A DNA stretch of 38,378 nucleotides, taken from positions 1 through 38,378 of the forward strand of contig CASFRL010000008.1 in the NCBI GenBank assembly GCA_949297285.1, given 5' to 3'. The notes below the pieces were generated by a model, which saw nothing but the letters and a program-made list of their open reading frames with translations, had not been told where the DNA came from and did no database searches. This document shows positions 9,215 to 18,741 of the stretch, one piece after another; the stretch's first letter is position 1, and each line of letters begins with the position of its first letter. The translations under genes and the position numbers were made by a program. This DNA comes from an uncultured Bacteroidales bacterium. GTDB lineage: Bacteria; Bacteroidota; Bacteroidia; Bacteroidales; Coprobacteraceae.

Positions 9215-9246
9215 GTTGCGAATTTATCTCCTTATGATTACATTTG
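9215..9246 (+). promoter_or_regulatory. Promoter of guaA
   Basis: GTTG (9215-9218), a 20-bp spacer and a perfect TACATTTG (9239-9246) fit the Bacteroidota primary-sigma promoter. The ATG at 9289 is 43 nt downstream. The box overlaps the upstream extension of the frame, which argues against the TTG start at 9244. Confidence 0.55.
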
Positions 9247-9288
9247 CAGGGCGAAAAATATAATAATCTTATATACATACCATATCAT

Positions 9289-10812
9289 ATGCAGGAAAAA
9301 ATTATAATTCTCGATTTCGGTTCCCAAACGACACAGCTTATCGGACGGCGTGTACGTGAACTGGATACCTACTGTGAAATTCTTCCGTATAACAAATTTC
9401 CCAAAGATGACCCGGCGGTGAAAGGGGTAATCCTTTCCGGTAGCCCGTTTTCAGTTTATGACAAAGATGCTTTTAAACTTGATCTGAGTCAGATATGGGG
9501 TAAATATCCCATTTTGGGCATTTGCTATGGCGCTCAGTTTATGGCTTATAGTAACGGAGGAACGGTAGAACCGGCAGGAACTCGGGAATACGGACGAGCT
9601 CATTTGTCTTCGTTTTCCGAAAATAATCAATTATTTAAAGGACTAAAAAAGAATACGCAGGTTTGGATGTCTCATGGCGATACGATAACGTCGATTCCTT
9701 CGAATTTTAAAGTCATAGCTTCAACCGATGAGGTAAATATTGCAGCCTATCAAGTCGAAAATGAAAATATATGGGGTGTACAATTCCATCCTGAAGTGTA
9801 TCATACCGAAGAAGGAGCTCAACTGTTACGCAATTTCGTAGTGGATATTTGCGGTTGCAAACAAGACTGGTCTCCCTCGTCTTTTATTGAAACCACGGTA
9901 GCGCAATTAAGAGAGCAGTTAGGCAATGATAAAGTGATTCTTGCTCTTTCCGGTGGAGTCGACTCTTCTGTCGCTGCGGTTTTGCTGAACAAAGCGATCG
10001 GAAACAATCTTACCTGTATTTTTGTAGATCACGGTATGCTTCGTAAAAATGAGTTTGAGAATGTGATGAGAGACTACGAGCATCTCGGATTGAATGTAAT
10101 CGGTGTAAATGCACATGCCAAATTTTTCAGCGAATTGGCCGGGGTAGTGGAGCCCGAACGCAAAAGAAAAATTATCGGTAAAGGTTTTATCGATGTTTTC
10201 GATGAAGAAGCCCGTAAAATAAAAGATGTAAAATGGTTGGCTCAAGGGACGATCTATCCCGACTGTATAGAGTCGCTTTCTATAACAGGTACTGTAATAA
10301 AGAGTCACCATAACGTTGGCGGACTTCCTGAAAAAATGAAATTGAAATTGTGTGAACCGCTTCGGTTATTGTTTAAAGATGAAGTGCGTCGGGTTGGTAG
10401 AGAATTGGGAATGATGGAACATCTGATCACACGGCATCCGTTCCCCGGACCCGGATTGGCTGTGCGTATATTAGGTGATATTACTCCGGAGAAAGTCTCG
10501 ATACTGCAAAATGCCGATGATATTTTTATTCGTGGACTTCGAGAATGGGGATTATACGATCAAGTTTGGCAGGCCGGCGTTATTTTGCTGCCTGTGCAGT
10601 CGGTCGGCGTGATGGGAGATGAGCGTACCTACGAGCGCGCTGTCGCTCTGCGTGCGGTGACCTCTACTGATGCCATGACCGCAGATTGGGCAAAACTCCC
10701 ATATGAATTTCTTGCTAAAATATCAAATGAAATTATCAATAAGGTAAAAGGTGTGAATCGGGTAGTTTATGACATCAGCTCTAAACCACCGGCCACAATC
10801 GAGTGGGAATAA
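9289..10812 (+). CDS. guaA: GMP synthase (glutamine-hydrolysing)
   Basis: A 507-aa fused enzyme making GMP from XMP. The N-terminal class I glutamine amidotransferase has its nucleophile in GICYGAQ (C79) and the His/Glu pair in VQFHPEV (H167, E169). The ATP pyrophosphatase domain has the PP-loop SGGVDSS (221-227). The C-terminal dimerisation domain ends IEWE, as usual. The ATG at 9289 gives the standard N-terminus [13 protein letters not shown]; the frame continues upstream to a TTG at 9244, but that start overlaps the promoter. It has its own promoter and a strong terminator, so it is a single-gene unit. Confidence 0.96.
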   Translation: MQEKIIILDFGSQTTQLIGRRVRELDTYCEILPYNKFPKDDPAVKGVILSGSPFSVYDKDAFKLDLSQIWGKYPILGICYGAQFMAYSNGGTVEPAGTREYGRAHLSSFSENNQLFKGLKKNTQVWMSHGDTITSIPSNFKVIASTDEVNIAAYQVENENIWGVQFHPEVYHTEEGAQLLRNFVVDICGCKQDWSPSSFIETTVAQLREQLGNDKVILALSGGVDSSVAAVLLNKAIGNNLTCIFVDHGMLRKNEFENVMRDYEHLGLNVIGVNAHAKFFSELAGVVEPERKRKIIGKGFIDVFDEEARKIKDVKWLAQGTIYPDCIESLSITGTVIKSHHNVGGLPEKMKLKLCEPLRLLFKDEVRRVGRELGMMEHLITRHPFPGPGLAVRILGDITPEKVSILQNADDIFIRGLREWGLYDQVWQAGVILLPVQSVGVMGDERTYERAVALRAVTSTDAMTADWAKLPYEFLAKISNEIINKVKGVNRVVYDISSKPPATIEWE

Positions 10813-10823
10813 CAAATTTTCCT

Positions 10824-10868
10824 AAAAAAACAGCATCCTTTATTTCTTAAATAGGGGATGCTTTTTTT
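10824..10868 (+). terminator. Rho-independent terminator after guaA
   Basis: The arm starting AGCATCC (from 10832) pairs with the arm ending GGATGCT (to 10862) in a 14-bp stem with two G-T wobbles and a CTT loop. It is preceded by A-rich sequence and followed by seven Ts. Confidence 0.85.
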
Positions 10869-10963
10869 ATAATATTTTATAAAGGTGTTATATCAAAAAC
10901 GAAAGGGAACATTTAAGGATTGAATATTGTTTATTTTCTCAGATTGATTTAAAAATTGCAATT

Positions 10964-12235
10964 ATGGAGAAAATATTTAAAATCTGTTTTATAGCCGTTT
11001 TATTGAGTTTGTTTATGCCGCTTCAGGCCCGTAAAAAGAAAGCTCCTGTGCTTTACGGGGAAGATTTTGTTATCCTGACAGGAAAAGGACATAAAGATAT
11101 TATCGATATATTTGAGGAGACACAGTCTTTACATTTTCAAGATCCGAGTGCCCCTCGTTTTCTTTTAATAGATCAAAAACATAAAATGGCTTTAGGAATC
11201 GGCGGATATGTAAGACTTACAACTTCGTATGATTTCAGAGGTATTTCCGATAATGTAGATTTTGTCCCTTACGATATACCGGTTCCGGAAGATCCTGCCG
11301 CAAAGAGCCAATATCAGATGGATGCTTCGACCTCCCGGCTCTTTTTGAAATTGGTGGGGAAAAATCGTGTTTTGGGGAAATTCTCAGCCTATATCGAAAC
11401 AGATTTTCGAGGTGATAATCATTCATTAAGATTACTTCAAGCATATTTCTCGGCAAGGGGATTTTTAGTAGGCCAGTCGTGGAGTACTTTCTCTGATTTG
11501 GCATCCATTCCACCGACTATCGATTTTGAAGGGCCTAATGCCAATACGGCTTTAAGAAATGTTCAAATACGGTACACTTACCCGATCAATAAGCATTGGG
11601 AAGTTGCCATTGCCGTAGAAAATCCTATTCCGGGAATTACTTATGGCGTGAAATCTTGTGAAGTCAAGCCCCGGGTACCCGATATACCGGGATATGTGCA
11701 GTATAGTTGGGGTGCATCGGGCCATATACGAGCTACCGGAATTTTTCGGGGGTTGAGTTATCGGAATATGAATTCCGGAAAAAATCATACGTTAGCAGCG
11801 TGGGGAGCTCAATTAAGCGGATTGGCAACTTTATTCCCGAACTTTACATTCTATTATCAGGGAACTTATGGAGAAGGAATTTCTCAATATATCGATGACC
11901 TGAATGGTAATAATCTTGACCTTGTCCCTGATATTCATTGTACCGGACGTTTGCAAACTTTGCCGGCTTTTGCTTTCTTGGGAGGAATAAAATATAATTT
12001 TACACCTCGATGTTTTGCTTCGGCATCGTATAGTCAGGTGCGTTTGTATTCTAAAAACGGTTATTATAATGCCGAAGGATATAAATATGGGCAATATGCC
12101 GTTGGAAACATATTCTGGAATTTGACCCCGAACTGTCAGTTGGGAATCGAATATTTATATGGCCGTCGTGTGAATATGGATAAAAATGACGGGCATGCAA
12201 ATCGTATTCAAGCAATGGTGCAATATAATTTCTGA
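10964..12235 (+). CDS. DcaP-like trimeric outer-membrane porin
   Basis: A 423-aa protein with a signal peptide (about residues 1-22, cleavage near LQA/RKKK) and a long beta-rich body of alternating aromatic strands ending in an outer-membrane C-terminus (AMVQYNF). The SAYIETDFRGDNHSLRLLQAY and GFLVGQSWSTFSD segments match DcaP/OprP-like porins, where the strand ladder carries uptake of anionic or small aromatic substrates. Substrate here is unknown. No TonB box or plug domain is visible. It sits alone between the guaA terminator and its own terminator; I could not find a convincing promoter in 10869-10963. Confidence 0.75.
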   Translation: MEKIFKICFIAVLLSLFMPLQARKKKAPVLYGEDFVILTGKGHKDIIDIFEETQSLHFQDPSAPRFLLIDQKHKMALGIGGYVRLTTSYDFRGISDNVDFVPYDIPVPEDPAAKSQYQMDASTSRLFLKLVGKNRVLGKFSAYIETDFRGDNHSLRLLQAYFSARGFLVGQSWSTFSDLASIPPTIDFEGPNANTALRNVQIRYTYPINKHWEVAIAVENPIPGITYGVKSCEVKPRVPDIPGYVQYSWGASGHIRATGIFRGLSYRNMNSGKNHTLAAWGAQLSGLATLFPNFTFYYQGTYGEGISQYIDDLNGNNLDLVPDIHCTGRLQTLPAFAFLGGIKYNFTPRCFASASYSQVRLYSKNGYYNAEGYKYGQYAVGNIFWNLTPNCQLGIEYLYGRRVNMDKNDGHANRIQAMVQYNF

Positions 12236-12289
12236 TAATCTTCAGGATGATGTGAATTATTATATGCCGACTTTAATAAAAAATGAAAT

Positions 12290-12332
12290 AAAAAAAACAG
12301 CTTTGGGAGATTTCCCCAAAAGCTGTTTTTTT
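12290..12332 (+). terminator. Rho-independent terminator after the DcaP-like gene
   Basis: CAGCTTTGGG (12298-12307) pairs with CCCCAAAAGCTG (12314-12325), leaving one bulged A. It is flanked by an A-run before and seven Ts after. Confidence 0.8.
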
Positions 12333-12342
12333 AATCAATATT

Positions 12343-12374
12343 ATTGGTAAATAGTAGGCTATTTATTATCTTTG
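12343..12374 (+). promoter_or_regulatory. Promoter of the wza/wzc-like pair
   Basis: ATTG (12343-12346), a 20-bp spacer and a perfect TATCTTTG (12367-12374). It starts just after the upstream terminator and predicts a leader of about 120 nt before the ATG at 12501. Confidence 0.55.
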
Positions 12375-12500
12375 CTTCCGAAGGGATTATTATTTTATTT
12401 AAGTAAGAACATAAATTGTGTGGCATTTTTGGGGATTATTTTGCCAACGTATACTCATTTAATTATTGGTGTTGTTTTACTCCTATATTGATATTTTGGA

Positions 12501-13295
12501 ATGAAAAATCTAACGCTATTAGCTTTTTTCGCAATGTTTTTGATCTCTTGCAATGAGACAAAACAAGTCGCTTATTTACAAGAGGTTGAAAGTCTCCCTG
12601 TCGAAGTTTTGCAGCAAAAAACTTTATTGGCCGATCCTCGTATTGTTCCCGGAGATCTATTGTCGATTACTGTGGGTTCTGATAATCCGGAATCGGTGTC
12701 GATTTTTAATAAAACATTTTCTGGTTCAACAAGCTCTGTCGAAAATAGTACTCCGACATCCTCGAATGCAACTTATCTTGTAGATAATAAAGGAATAATC
12801 GATTTCCCGATTATCGGTAAATTGAATGTTGGGGGAATGACTCGAAACGAAGCCGAAGAATTTATAAAGTCGAAAATATATCCCCAATATGTAAAAAAAG
12901 AACCGACCGTTACGATTCGTGTTGAAAATTTTAAAATAGCTGTATTGGGAGAAGTAAAAGTACCGAATATTTATAATGTTCCGAATGAACGGATTTCGGT
13001 ATTGGAAGCCGTTGCCATGGCTGGAGATTTACAGCTTACCGGGCGTCGTGACAATATACTGCTTATTCGTTTCAAGGGAGATGGTTCTAAAGAAGTGGCC
13101 CGTATCAATTTGAATGACCCGAATTTATTGTTTTCGCCATATTTTTATTTACAGCAGAACGATATATTGTATGTCGAACCGAATAAATCGAAAGCTCGTG
13201 CCGCCTATACGGTTCCGCCGTTATTGACCTTGAGCCTGAGTGTTCTTTCTACCTTACTGAGTATTGCTAATATTATGGTTACTTTAACTCGTTAA
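12501..13295 (+). CDS. Polysaccharide export outer-membrane lipoprotein (Wza/BexD-like)
   Basis: A 264-aa lipoprotein with signal peptide and lipobox FLISC (Cys17). A Poly_export domain follows (about 45-125; IVPGDLLSITVG, then LVDNKGIIDFPIIGKLNVGGMTRNEAEEFI). An SLBB-type beta-grasp repeat follows that (about 135-205; VAVLGEVKVPN-like IAVLGEVKVPNIYNVPNERISVLEA split across the domain start). The C-terminus has a hydrophobic helix (about 235-262), the position of the outer-membrane-spanning helix in Wza. It would form the periplasmic and outer-membrane channel for an exported glycan. The Wzc-like kinase starts 11 bp downstream, the usual partner order. Confidence 0.88.
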   Translation: MKNLTLLAFFAMFLISCNETKQVAYLQEVESLPVEVLQQKTLLADPRIVPGDLLSITVGSDNPESVSIFNKTFSGSTSSVENSTPTSSNATYLVDNKGIIDFPIIGKLNVGGMTRNEAEEFIKSKIYPQYVKKEPTVTIRVENFKIAVLGEVKVPNIYNVPNERISVLEAVAMAGDLQLTGRRDNILLIRFKGDGSKEVARINLNDPNLLFSPYFYLQQNDILYVEPNKSKARAAYTVPPLLTLSLSVLSTLLSIANIMVTLTR

Positions 13296-13306
13296 TACTG
13301 TTCTGG

Positions 13307-15721
13307 ATGGATTCAAAAGAGATTCTTTCGCAAGAAGAGCAAAATAAACCGGCCGATTTTAGAGAAATTCTTTTTAATTATTTGGTGCATTGGAAATGGT
13401 TTGTTGCCAGTATCATCATTGCTATGGGTATTGCATTTTTTATATTGGCCCGAGAAAATGATGTTTATAAAGTTACTACCTCTGTTCTGATGAAGAATGA
13501 TAAGAGCGGAGCTACTCCCGATTTGTTGATGATGGAGAGTCTTGGAATGGGATCGGTTAGTAATAATATCGAGAACGAGGTTGAAATTATGCGCTCCAAA
13601 AATGTGATGCATCAAGTCGTTATGGATTTGAAACTATATACGAGCTATACGACGAAAAAGGGAATGCGCAAGATCGATCTTTACAATAATACACCGATAG
13701 AATTATCGATCGATAGTGTTGCGGTACGGAATCTTCAATCTCCGATAGTCGTAAATGCTACTCCAAAGTCGAATGGGAATTATGAGGTTGAACTCTCTTA
13801 TAAAGGGACAAATAAAACATTGACATTAACAAGTACTCCTCTTCCGGTAGATATGGATGGTATATCCTTTGTTTTGAATCGTAATTATGCGGCTCCGGCT
13901 CTTAAAGAAAATGTCATGATTACAGTTTCGAATCCTCGGAATATAGCCAATTACCTTTCAAAAGCCATTGTCGCAGATATATCGAGCAAAGGATCGACAA
14001 TATTGACTCTTTCATTGAATACGTTTAATATCGAAAAAGCAAAAGACATCCTTCAGCGTGTTGTATTTTATTATAACGAATTGAGTATGGCCGAAAAAAA
14101 TCGGGTGGCTTTGAATACTGAAAAATTTATCGATGAACGTATTGTCGCTATATCGCAAGAATTGGGAACTGTCGAAAAACAAGCCGAAGATTTTCGAAAA
14201 ACTCATAAGCTGACGGACATAAAAAATGAGGGGGAAAAGTTTACGACAGAGTTGTCTGAAATAGAAAAAAGATTATTTGAATTGGAGACTCAATTAAATT
14301 TGGTCGATTATGTAGAACAATTTGTATCAGACCCGCAAAATGAATATATCCCGATTCCCTATTTGGGAATTACAGATGCCCGGTTTGCTGAGCTGATCAA
14401 TCAATATAATCAAATGCTCCTTGTCCGTGAACGCTTATTGCGTTCATCTTCAGAAAGCAGTCCTCTGATTACCGACTTGAATCATGATATTGCAGATTTG
14501 AGAAAAGGTGTTCTAAGCGGAATTGTAACTACACGTAAAGGATTATCTATAGAGAAAAAAGATTTGCAAGATAAAAATAATCAACTCAACAATATGGTGG
14601 CTTCTGTTCCTGAAGTCGAAAGGAAGTTGACAGAAATTATGCGTCAGCAATCGATAAAAGACAAACTTTATATCTTTTTATTGGAGAAAAGAGAAGAGAA
14701 TTCTTTAAATAAAACATTGACAGTTCCTGTTGCAAGTATTGTCGATGCGCCTGACGTGACGGGTGCTCCGGTAGAACCGAACAAACCCAAAACTTTTTTG
14801 ATTGCATTCGTGTTTGGTCTGGCTATACCGGCATTGATTATTTTCTTGAGAGATCTCTTCAATGTCAAATTTAAAGACCGTATAGATGTAGAGCGATTGA
14901 CTTCTGTCCCGGTTTTGGGAGAAATCGCAAAAAATGATACAGATGATCAGTTTGTCGTAAAGGCAAAGGCAACAACTCCTATTGTCGAACTTTTCCGTCT
15001 GGTTCGTAATAACATTCAGTTTATTTTGAATGAGCCCAATAAGAAAGTCATAAATGTTACGTCGACCGTTACGCAGGAAGGAAAAACTTTTTTCTCGATG
15101 AATTTGGCTCTAAGTTTTGCCTTGACTAACAAAAAAGTCATATTGGTTGGGTTGGATATTCGTCGTCCTCAATTGAAAAAGCATTTTTCGATTGTAACCA
15201 ATAAGGGAATTACCTCTTTTTTATCCGGGCAAGAAACCGATTTGAATACATTGATAATCCCTTCGGGAATGTCTGAAAATTTAGATTTGTTACCGGCTGG
15301 TCCGATTCCTCCCAATCCGAACGAAATGCTTACAAGCTCTCGTCTGGACGCTATATTTGAAATATTACGCGAAAAGTACGATTATATTATTGTCGATACG
15401 GCTCCGGTAGGAATGGTCTCCGATACTTTCCTGTTAAACCGTTTGGCCGATATTAACCTGTATGTGCTGAGAGCCAATTATTCTTCTAAAAAATATTTGG
15501 CGTTATTGAACGGTTATGTGGCAGATAAACGATTGACGTCAACCTATTTGATTGTTAATGCTGTCGATATGCGTACTCAGTCTTATAGTTACAGAAAATA
15601 CGGCTATGGTTATGGCTATGGTTACGGTTCTAAATATAGCTATTCATCTGCTTATGGATATGGATCTATTGATGGTGAACATTTGAGTAACAAAAAACAG
15701 AAAAAGAAAAAGTGGTTGTAA
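13307..15721 (+). CDS. Wzc-like polysaccharide co-polymerase / BY-kinase
   Basis: An 804-aa inner-membrane protein. Membrane helices lie at about 31-48 and 497-515 and bracket a periplasmic Wzz/GNVR domain with coiled coil (about 270-330 and 410-450). The cytosolic BY-kinase domain has Walker A STVTQEGKT (586-594), Walker A' VGLDIRRP (614-621, with Gly where many homologues have Asp) and Walker B YIIVDTAP (693-700). The tail (759-785) carries eleven tyrosines in a KYGYGYGYGYG-type run and ends in a lysine patch. By family knowledge, cycles of tail tyrosine phosphorylation control glycan chain length and export with the Wza-like partner. No synthesis cluster follows; a terminator lies about 100 bp downstream. 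Confidence 0.9.
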   Translation: MDSKEILSQEEQNKPADFREILFNYLVHWKWFVASIIIAMGIAFFILARENDVYKVTTSVLMKNDKSGATPDLLMMESLGMGSVSNNIENEVEIMRSKNVMHQVVMDLKLYTSYTTKKGMRKIDLYNNTPIELSIDSVAVRNLQSPIVVNATPKSNGNYEVELSYKGTNKTLTLTSTPLPVDMDGISFVLNRNYAAPALKENVMITVSNPRNIANYLSKAIVADISSKGSTILTLSLNTFNIEKAKDILQRVVFYYNELSMAEKNRVALNTEKFIDERIVAISQELGTVEKQAEDFRKTHKLTDIKNEGEKFTTELSEIEKRLFELETQLNLVDYVEQFVSDPQNEYIPIPYLGITDARFAELINQYNQMLLVRERLLRSSSESSPLITDLNHDIADLRKGVLSGIVTTRKGLSIEKKDLQDKNNQLNNMVASVPEVERKLTEIMRQQSIKDKLYIFLLEKREENSLNKTLTVPVASIVDAPDVTGAPVEPNKPKTFLIAFVFGLAIPALIIFLRDLFNVKFKDRIDVERLTSVPVLGEIAKNDTDDQFVVKAKATTPIVELFRLVRNNIQFILNEPNKKVINVTSTVTQEGKTFFSMNLALSFALTNKKVILVGLDIRRPQLKKHFSIVTNKGITSFLSGQETDLNTLIIPSGMSENLDLLPAGPIPPNPNEMLTSSRLDAIFEILREKYDYIIVDTAPVGMVSDTFLLNRLADINLYVLRANYSSKKYLALLNGYVADKRLTSTYLIVNAVDMRTQSYSYRKYGYGYGYGYGSKYSYSSAYGYGSIDGEHLSNKKQKKKKWL
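15581..15665 (+). repeat. GGNTAY hexanucleotide microrepeat encoding the tyrosine tail of the Wzc-like kinase
   Basis: From about 15600 the DNA reads as imperfect tandem GGYTAY units (CGGCTATGGTTATGGCTATG and on), translating to repeated Gly-Tyr. Repeat slippage in steps of six would add or remove Gly-Tyr phospho-acceptors without a frameshift. Confidence 0.6.
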
Positions 15722-15817
15722 AATCGATATTAAGAGGTCGCAGAGGAGGTTATGTCAAAAAACTCAATCTGAGAGAGCCGAAAACCTTTTAATTTGAACC
15801 TCGATTTTTTTATTTGT

Positions 15818-15869
15818 AAAAAAAACAGCTATAACATTTCGCAAAGAAAACTTGTTATAGCTGTTTTTA
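15818..15869. terminator. Bidirectional terminator between the wzc-like gene and the GNAT gene
   Basis: A perfect 16-bp stem (15821-15836 with 15853-15868; core ACAGCTATAACA) is A-rich on one flank and T-rich on the other. It can end transcripts from both convergent genes. Nothing else is seen in 15722-15820. Confidence 0.85.
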
Positions 15870-15889
15870 TATTCGATAGATTATCTGAT

Positions 15890-16180
15890 TTATTTATTAA
15901 AGTTGTTGTCCCCGATGTATTCAGGATGTTTTTGCAACCACAATATGGCATAAGAACATGTTGCTGCCGGTTTGAGATTATTTTGAAGAGCATAATCGTA
16001 TGCTGCTTTAACCAGTTGAGAGGCAATCCCTTGTCCCTCGATTTGTGAGGGGACTATTGTGTGGAGAATGTTAAACTCTCCATTTTCGATTTGATAATTG
16101 ACATATCCGGTATGTCCGTTTACTGTCGTACTGAATATTTTTTCTGTCGGGTTATGAATAATTTCCATTTTTATTGTCAT
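15890..16180 (-). CDS. Small GNAT-family N-acetyltransferase (YidJ/COG2388-like)
   Basis: A 96-aa single-domain protein with the acetyl-CoA loop QIEGQGIASQLVKAAYDYA (about 46-64), followed by LKPAATCSYAILWLQKHPEY, the signature of the short COG2388 acetyltransferases. The N-terminal half (STTVNGHTGYVNYQIENGEFNILHTIVPS) is the usual four-strand start. The ATG at 16180 is taken; a second Met four codons on is equally possible. Substrate unknown, cytoplasmic. It is convergent with the Wzc-like gene and shares its terminator. Confidence 0.82.
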   Translation of the reverse strand: MTIKMEIIHNPTEKIFSTTVNGHTGYVNYQIENGEFNILHTIVPSQIEGQGIASQLVKAAYDYALQNNLKPAATCSYAILWLQKHPEYIGDNNFNK

Positions 16181-16300
16181 TTTAAGTAGATAAGGAAAAC
16201 TCTGTTTTTCGGGATAGTTAGTGCCAAAATCCGACTGAAGACTTTGTTTTTAAAGTTTAAGGGAATAAATGAGGGGAAGAATCTTTGCGCCAATTGATAA

Positions 16301-16340
16301 ATGAGGCTGCCTCCACGCGGAAACAGCCTCATGCTTTTTT
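16301..16340. terminator. Hairpin downstream of rprY
   Basis: ATGAGGCTG (16301-16309) pairs with CAGCCTCAT (16324-16332) around a 14-nt loop, just beyond the rprY stop. Its T-run is strong on the plus strand (16335-16340) and weak on the minus strand, where rprY ends, so efficiency for rprY is uncertain. Confidence 0.5.
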
Positions 16341-16352
16341 GAGTGGATATAA

Positions 16353-17069
16353 TTATTTAGTCTTGACTTCAATATCCGGAGCGATAAGTTTGTATCCTTT
16401 ACCGTGGATATTGATAATTTCGATCGAAGGATCATCTTTCAGATGCTTACGCAATTTGGTAATATAAACATCCATACTGCGGGCATTGAAATAGTTATCA
16501 TCGATCCAGATTGTTTTTAAAGCAAAATTACGTTCCAGTATCTCATTTACATGAGCACACAATAAACTCAGTAACTCTGATTCTTTGGTAGTCAGTTTGG
16601 TAACTTTATCACCGATAGACAAAACTTGCTTCTGGGTATCGAATGTAAAATTCCCGATTTTGTACATCGTAACTTCTTTTCCTTTTTTCCCTTTTACCCG
16701 GCGCAAGATCGCTTCGATTCTGAATACCAATTCTTCCATGCTGAACGGTTTGGTGATATAGTCATCCGCACCGATTTTAAATCCTTCGAGAATATCTTCT
16801 TTGAGCGATTTTGCGGTCAAGAAGATAATGGGGACTTCGCTATTGATCGTTCTTATTTCTTGTGCGAGTGTAAAGCCGTCTTTTTTAGGCATCATTACAT
16901 CCAGTACACATAAATCGTATTTACCCTTTAAAAAGGCTTTATATCCGCTTTCTCCGTCAGAGAAAAGATCTGCCGCATAACCTTTAGCTTGTAAATATTC
17001 TCTTAATAACATGCCAAGATTTTCATCATCTTCGCATAGTAATATACGCAATCTTTCTTCCATAATCAT
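16353..17069 (-). CDS. rprY: RprY-type OmpR/PhoB response regulator
   Basis: A 238-aa regulator. The receiver domain has the acidic pair D14/D15, phospho-acceptor D57 (CVLDVMMPKKDG), the conserved Thr in FLTAK and Lys in TKPFS. The winged-helix DNA-binding domain (about 140-235) ends in RSMDVYITKLRKHL...GKGYKL. The sequence closely resembles what I recall of Bacteroides fragilis RprY, which has been linked to stress and Na+/metabolic gene control. The start codon overlaps the end of rprX by four bases (ATGA), implying translational coupling. Confidence 0.92.
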   Translation of the reverse strand: MIMEERLRILLCEDDENLGMLLREYLQAKGYAADLFSDGESGYKAFLKGKYDLCVLDVMMPKKDGFTLAQEIRTINSEVPIIFLTAKSLKEDILEGFKIGADDYITKPFSMEELVFRIEAILRRVKGKKGKEVTMYKIGNFTFDTQKQVLSIGDKVTKLTTKESELLSLLCAHVNEILERNFALKTIWIDDNYFNARSMDVYITKLRKHLKDDPSIEIINIHGKGYKLIAPDIEVKTK

Positions 17070-18628
17070 TTATTTTTTATTAGAGGTAATATAATTATAA
17101 ATTTCGTTCCTACATTCAGTTCGCTTTCGGCTCGAATTGTTCCGTTCAAATCGTGTATGATTTTATGAACATATGCCAAACCTAATCCGAATCCTTTTAC
17201 ATTATGTACGTTCCCGGTCGATACCCGGTAAAATTTCTCAAATATCTTTTTCAAATCTTCTTTTTTGATCCCGATGCCATTGTCTTGGATAGATATTTCT
17301 ACTTTATCGTTTTCCAAAATGCGGGTTTTTATCAATAATGACAGCGGAACATCTTCCCGGGCATATTTTACCGCATTGTCCAATAAGTTGAAAATTACAT
17401 TCGTAAAGTGCATCTCATCGACTTTTACCCATGCATCGTCTGCTTCGAGATCGGCTTCTATCGTACCTCCGTATTTTTCTACCTTCAGTTTGAAGGTACT
17501 CATTACGTTGGTGATAATTCCGTTTACATCGACCGTATTGAGTTTCATCATTGTCTTTTGCCTTTCGAACATAGACATTTGCAGTACTTTCTCTACCTGA
17601 AAGCGAAGTCGTTTGGTCTCATCATTTATAACTCCCGATATGTGTTGAAACATCTGCGGACTTTTGGCCACTGCCGGATCTTTTAGCATTTGTGCTGCTA
17701 AAGAGATGGTCGATATAGGTGTTTTAAATTCGTGAGTCATGTTATTGATGAAGTCATTCTTCATCTCGGTCAGTTTCTTTTGTCTGAATGCAACGACAAT
17801 AGTAAATACAAACGTAATTAACATTACCATTGTAAAAGCAAAAGAGGGGATCATGAACCGTATCGAACTGAAAATATAATCGCTTTTTGTCGGGAAATAA
17901 ACTTTCAAATAATTGAGCCGATTGGGCGGATCATTCGGAAAAATAATCTGGGTAAATAGAGCCGATCCTTTTTCCGGTGCATATTCGGGTGTGTTGTAAA
18001 CCGCTTTCCCCTTGTTATTGATGATTGCATATTGGAATGGAATATTCAATCCGTTATTTTGCAATTCCGATTTCAAATAACTTTCTATCTTCCTTGCATC
18101 GACCCGTTCCATAATCGGTTTGTTGCTGGCCGTACTTAAAATATCGAGTATGACTTCGTCCAATAAACCTTTTTGGTAAAGATATTGACCTTTCAACATC
18201 TCCTGCATCCCTTTATAGGTCTTGGTTATCGAATTGTTATCTTCTTTGGGGGCAACCGATACTTGGGGTTGCATCATTATGGTACTGGTCAATTCTTTGA
18301 AACTGAAGTTCGAGACAGTACCATCGGGAGAAACAATCGAAAATTGGTGGTGCGTTGAAATTACATCTTTATTTAATGTTTTGCTGGTTCCTCGTTCGAA
18401 CGAGAGCAGGCGTTTCTGTGTCTCTTCGATGTCTTCGGCTAAGTAACGTTTTGTTTCGTCTTTTTCTAAAGTAGTCGATACATCGTAGAGGCTTCGCTTT
18501 ACCGCTTCGGAGAATTGCTCATTTCTCATCCTTACCATATTTTCCATATAGCTGATTTGCATATAGAGCAACCCAATAAAGGTAAGCGCCATAATTCCTG
18601 CCAATAACCATATCGTCGATTTCTTCAT
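17066..18628 (-). CDS. rprX: RprX-type sensor histidine kinase
   Basis: A 520-aa membrane kinase with TM1 at about 5-25, a periplasmic sensor of about 230 residues, TM2 at about 260-281, and an H-box with phospho-acceptor H299 (NNMTHEFKTPIS). The ATPase domain has N box (FTNVIFNLLDNAVKYA, 408-423), G1 (QDNGIGI, 448-454), F box (IFEKFYR) and G2 (GFGLGLAYV). It phosphorylates RprY, encoded immediately downstream with a four-base overlap. The signal sensed is unknown; no PAS or HAMP domain is obvious. Confidence 0.92.
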   Translation of the reverse strand: MKKSTIWLLAGIMALTFIGLLYMQISYMENMVRMRNEQFSEAVKRSLYDVSTTLEKDETKRYLAEDIEETQKRLLSFERGTSKTLNKDVISTHHQFSIVSPDGTVSNFSFKELTSTIMMQPQVSVAPKEDNNSITKTYKGMQEMLKGQYLYQKGLLDEVILDILSTASNKPIMERVDARKIESYLKSELQNNGLNIPFQYAIINNKGKAVYNTPEYAPEKGSALFTQIIFPNDPPNRLNYLKVYFPTKSDYIFSSIRFMIPSFAFTMVMLITFVFTIVVAFRQKKLTEMKNDFINNMTHEFKTPISTISLAAQMLKDPAVAKSPQMFQHISGVINDETKRLRFQVEKVLQMSMFERQKTMMKLNTVDVNGIITNVMSTFKLKVEKYGGTIEADLEADDAWVKVDEMHFTNVIFNLLDNAVKYAREDVPLSLLIKTRILENDKVEISIQDNGIGIKKEDLKKIFEKFYRVSTGNVHNVKGFGLGLAYVHKIIHDLNGTIRAESELNVGTKFIIILPLIKNK

Positions 18629-18741
18629 AATCGTTTATCCGGTTTTTTTTAGGCTTGATTCAGTATTTTTTTTTGAATTTTGCCTTTCATTCCCCAATAT
18701 TTTCAACAATTTTATTAGATAAACAACTTTGTCTGCTTTTT

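Noticed and set aside
15600..15660. CRISPR-like or satellite repeat
   Set aside because: The repeats are in-frame Gly-Tyr codons of the kinase tail with no spacers.
16301..16332. Small RNA or attenuator between rprY and the GNAT gene
   Set aside because: Only a hairpin is visible, with no associated promoter; terminator is the simpler reading.
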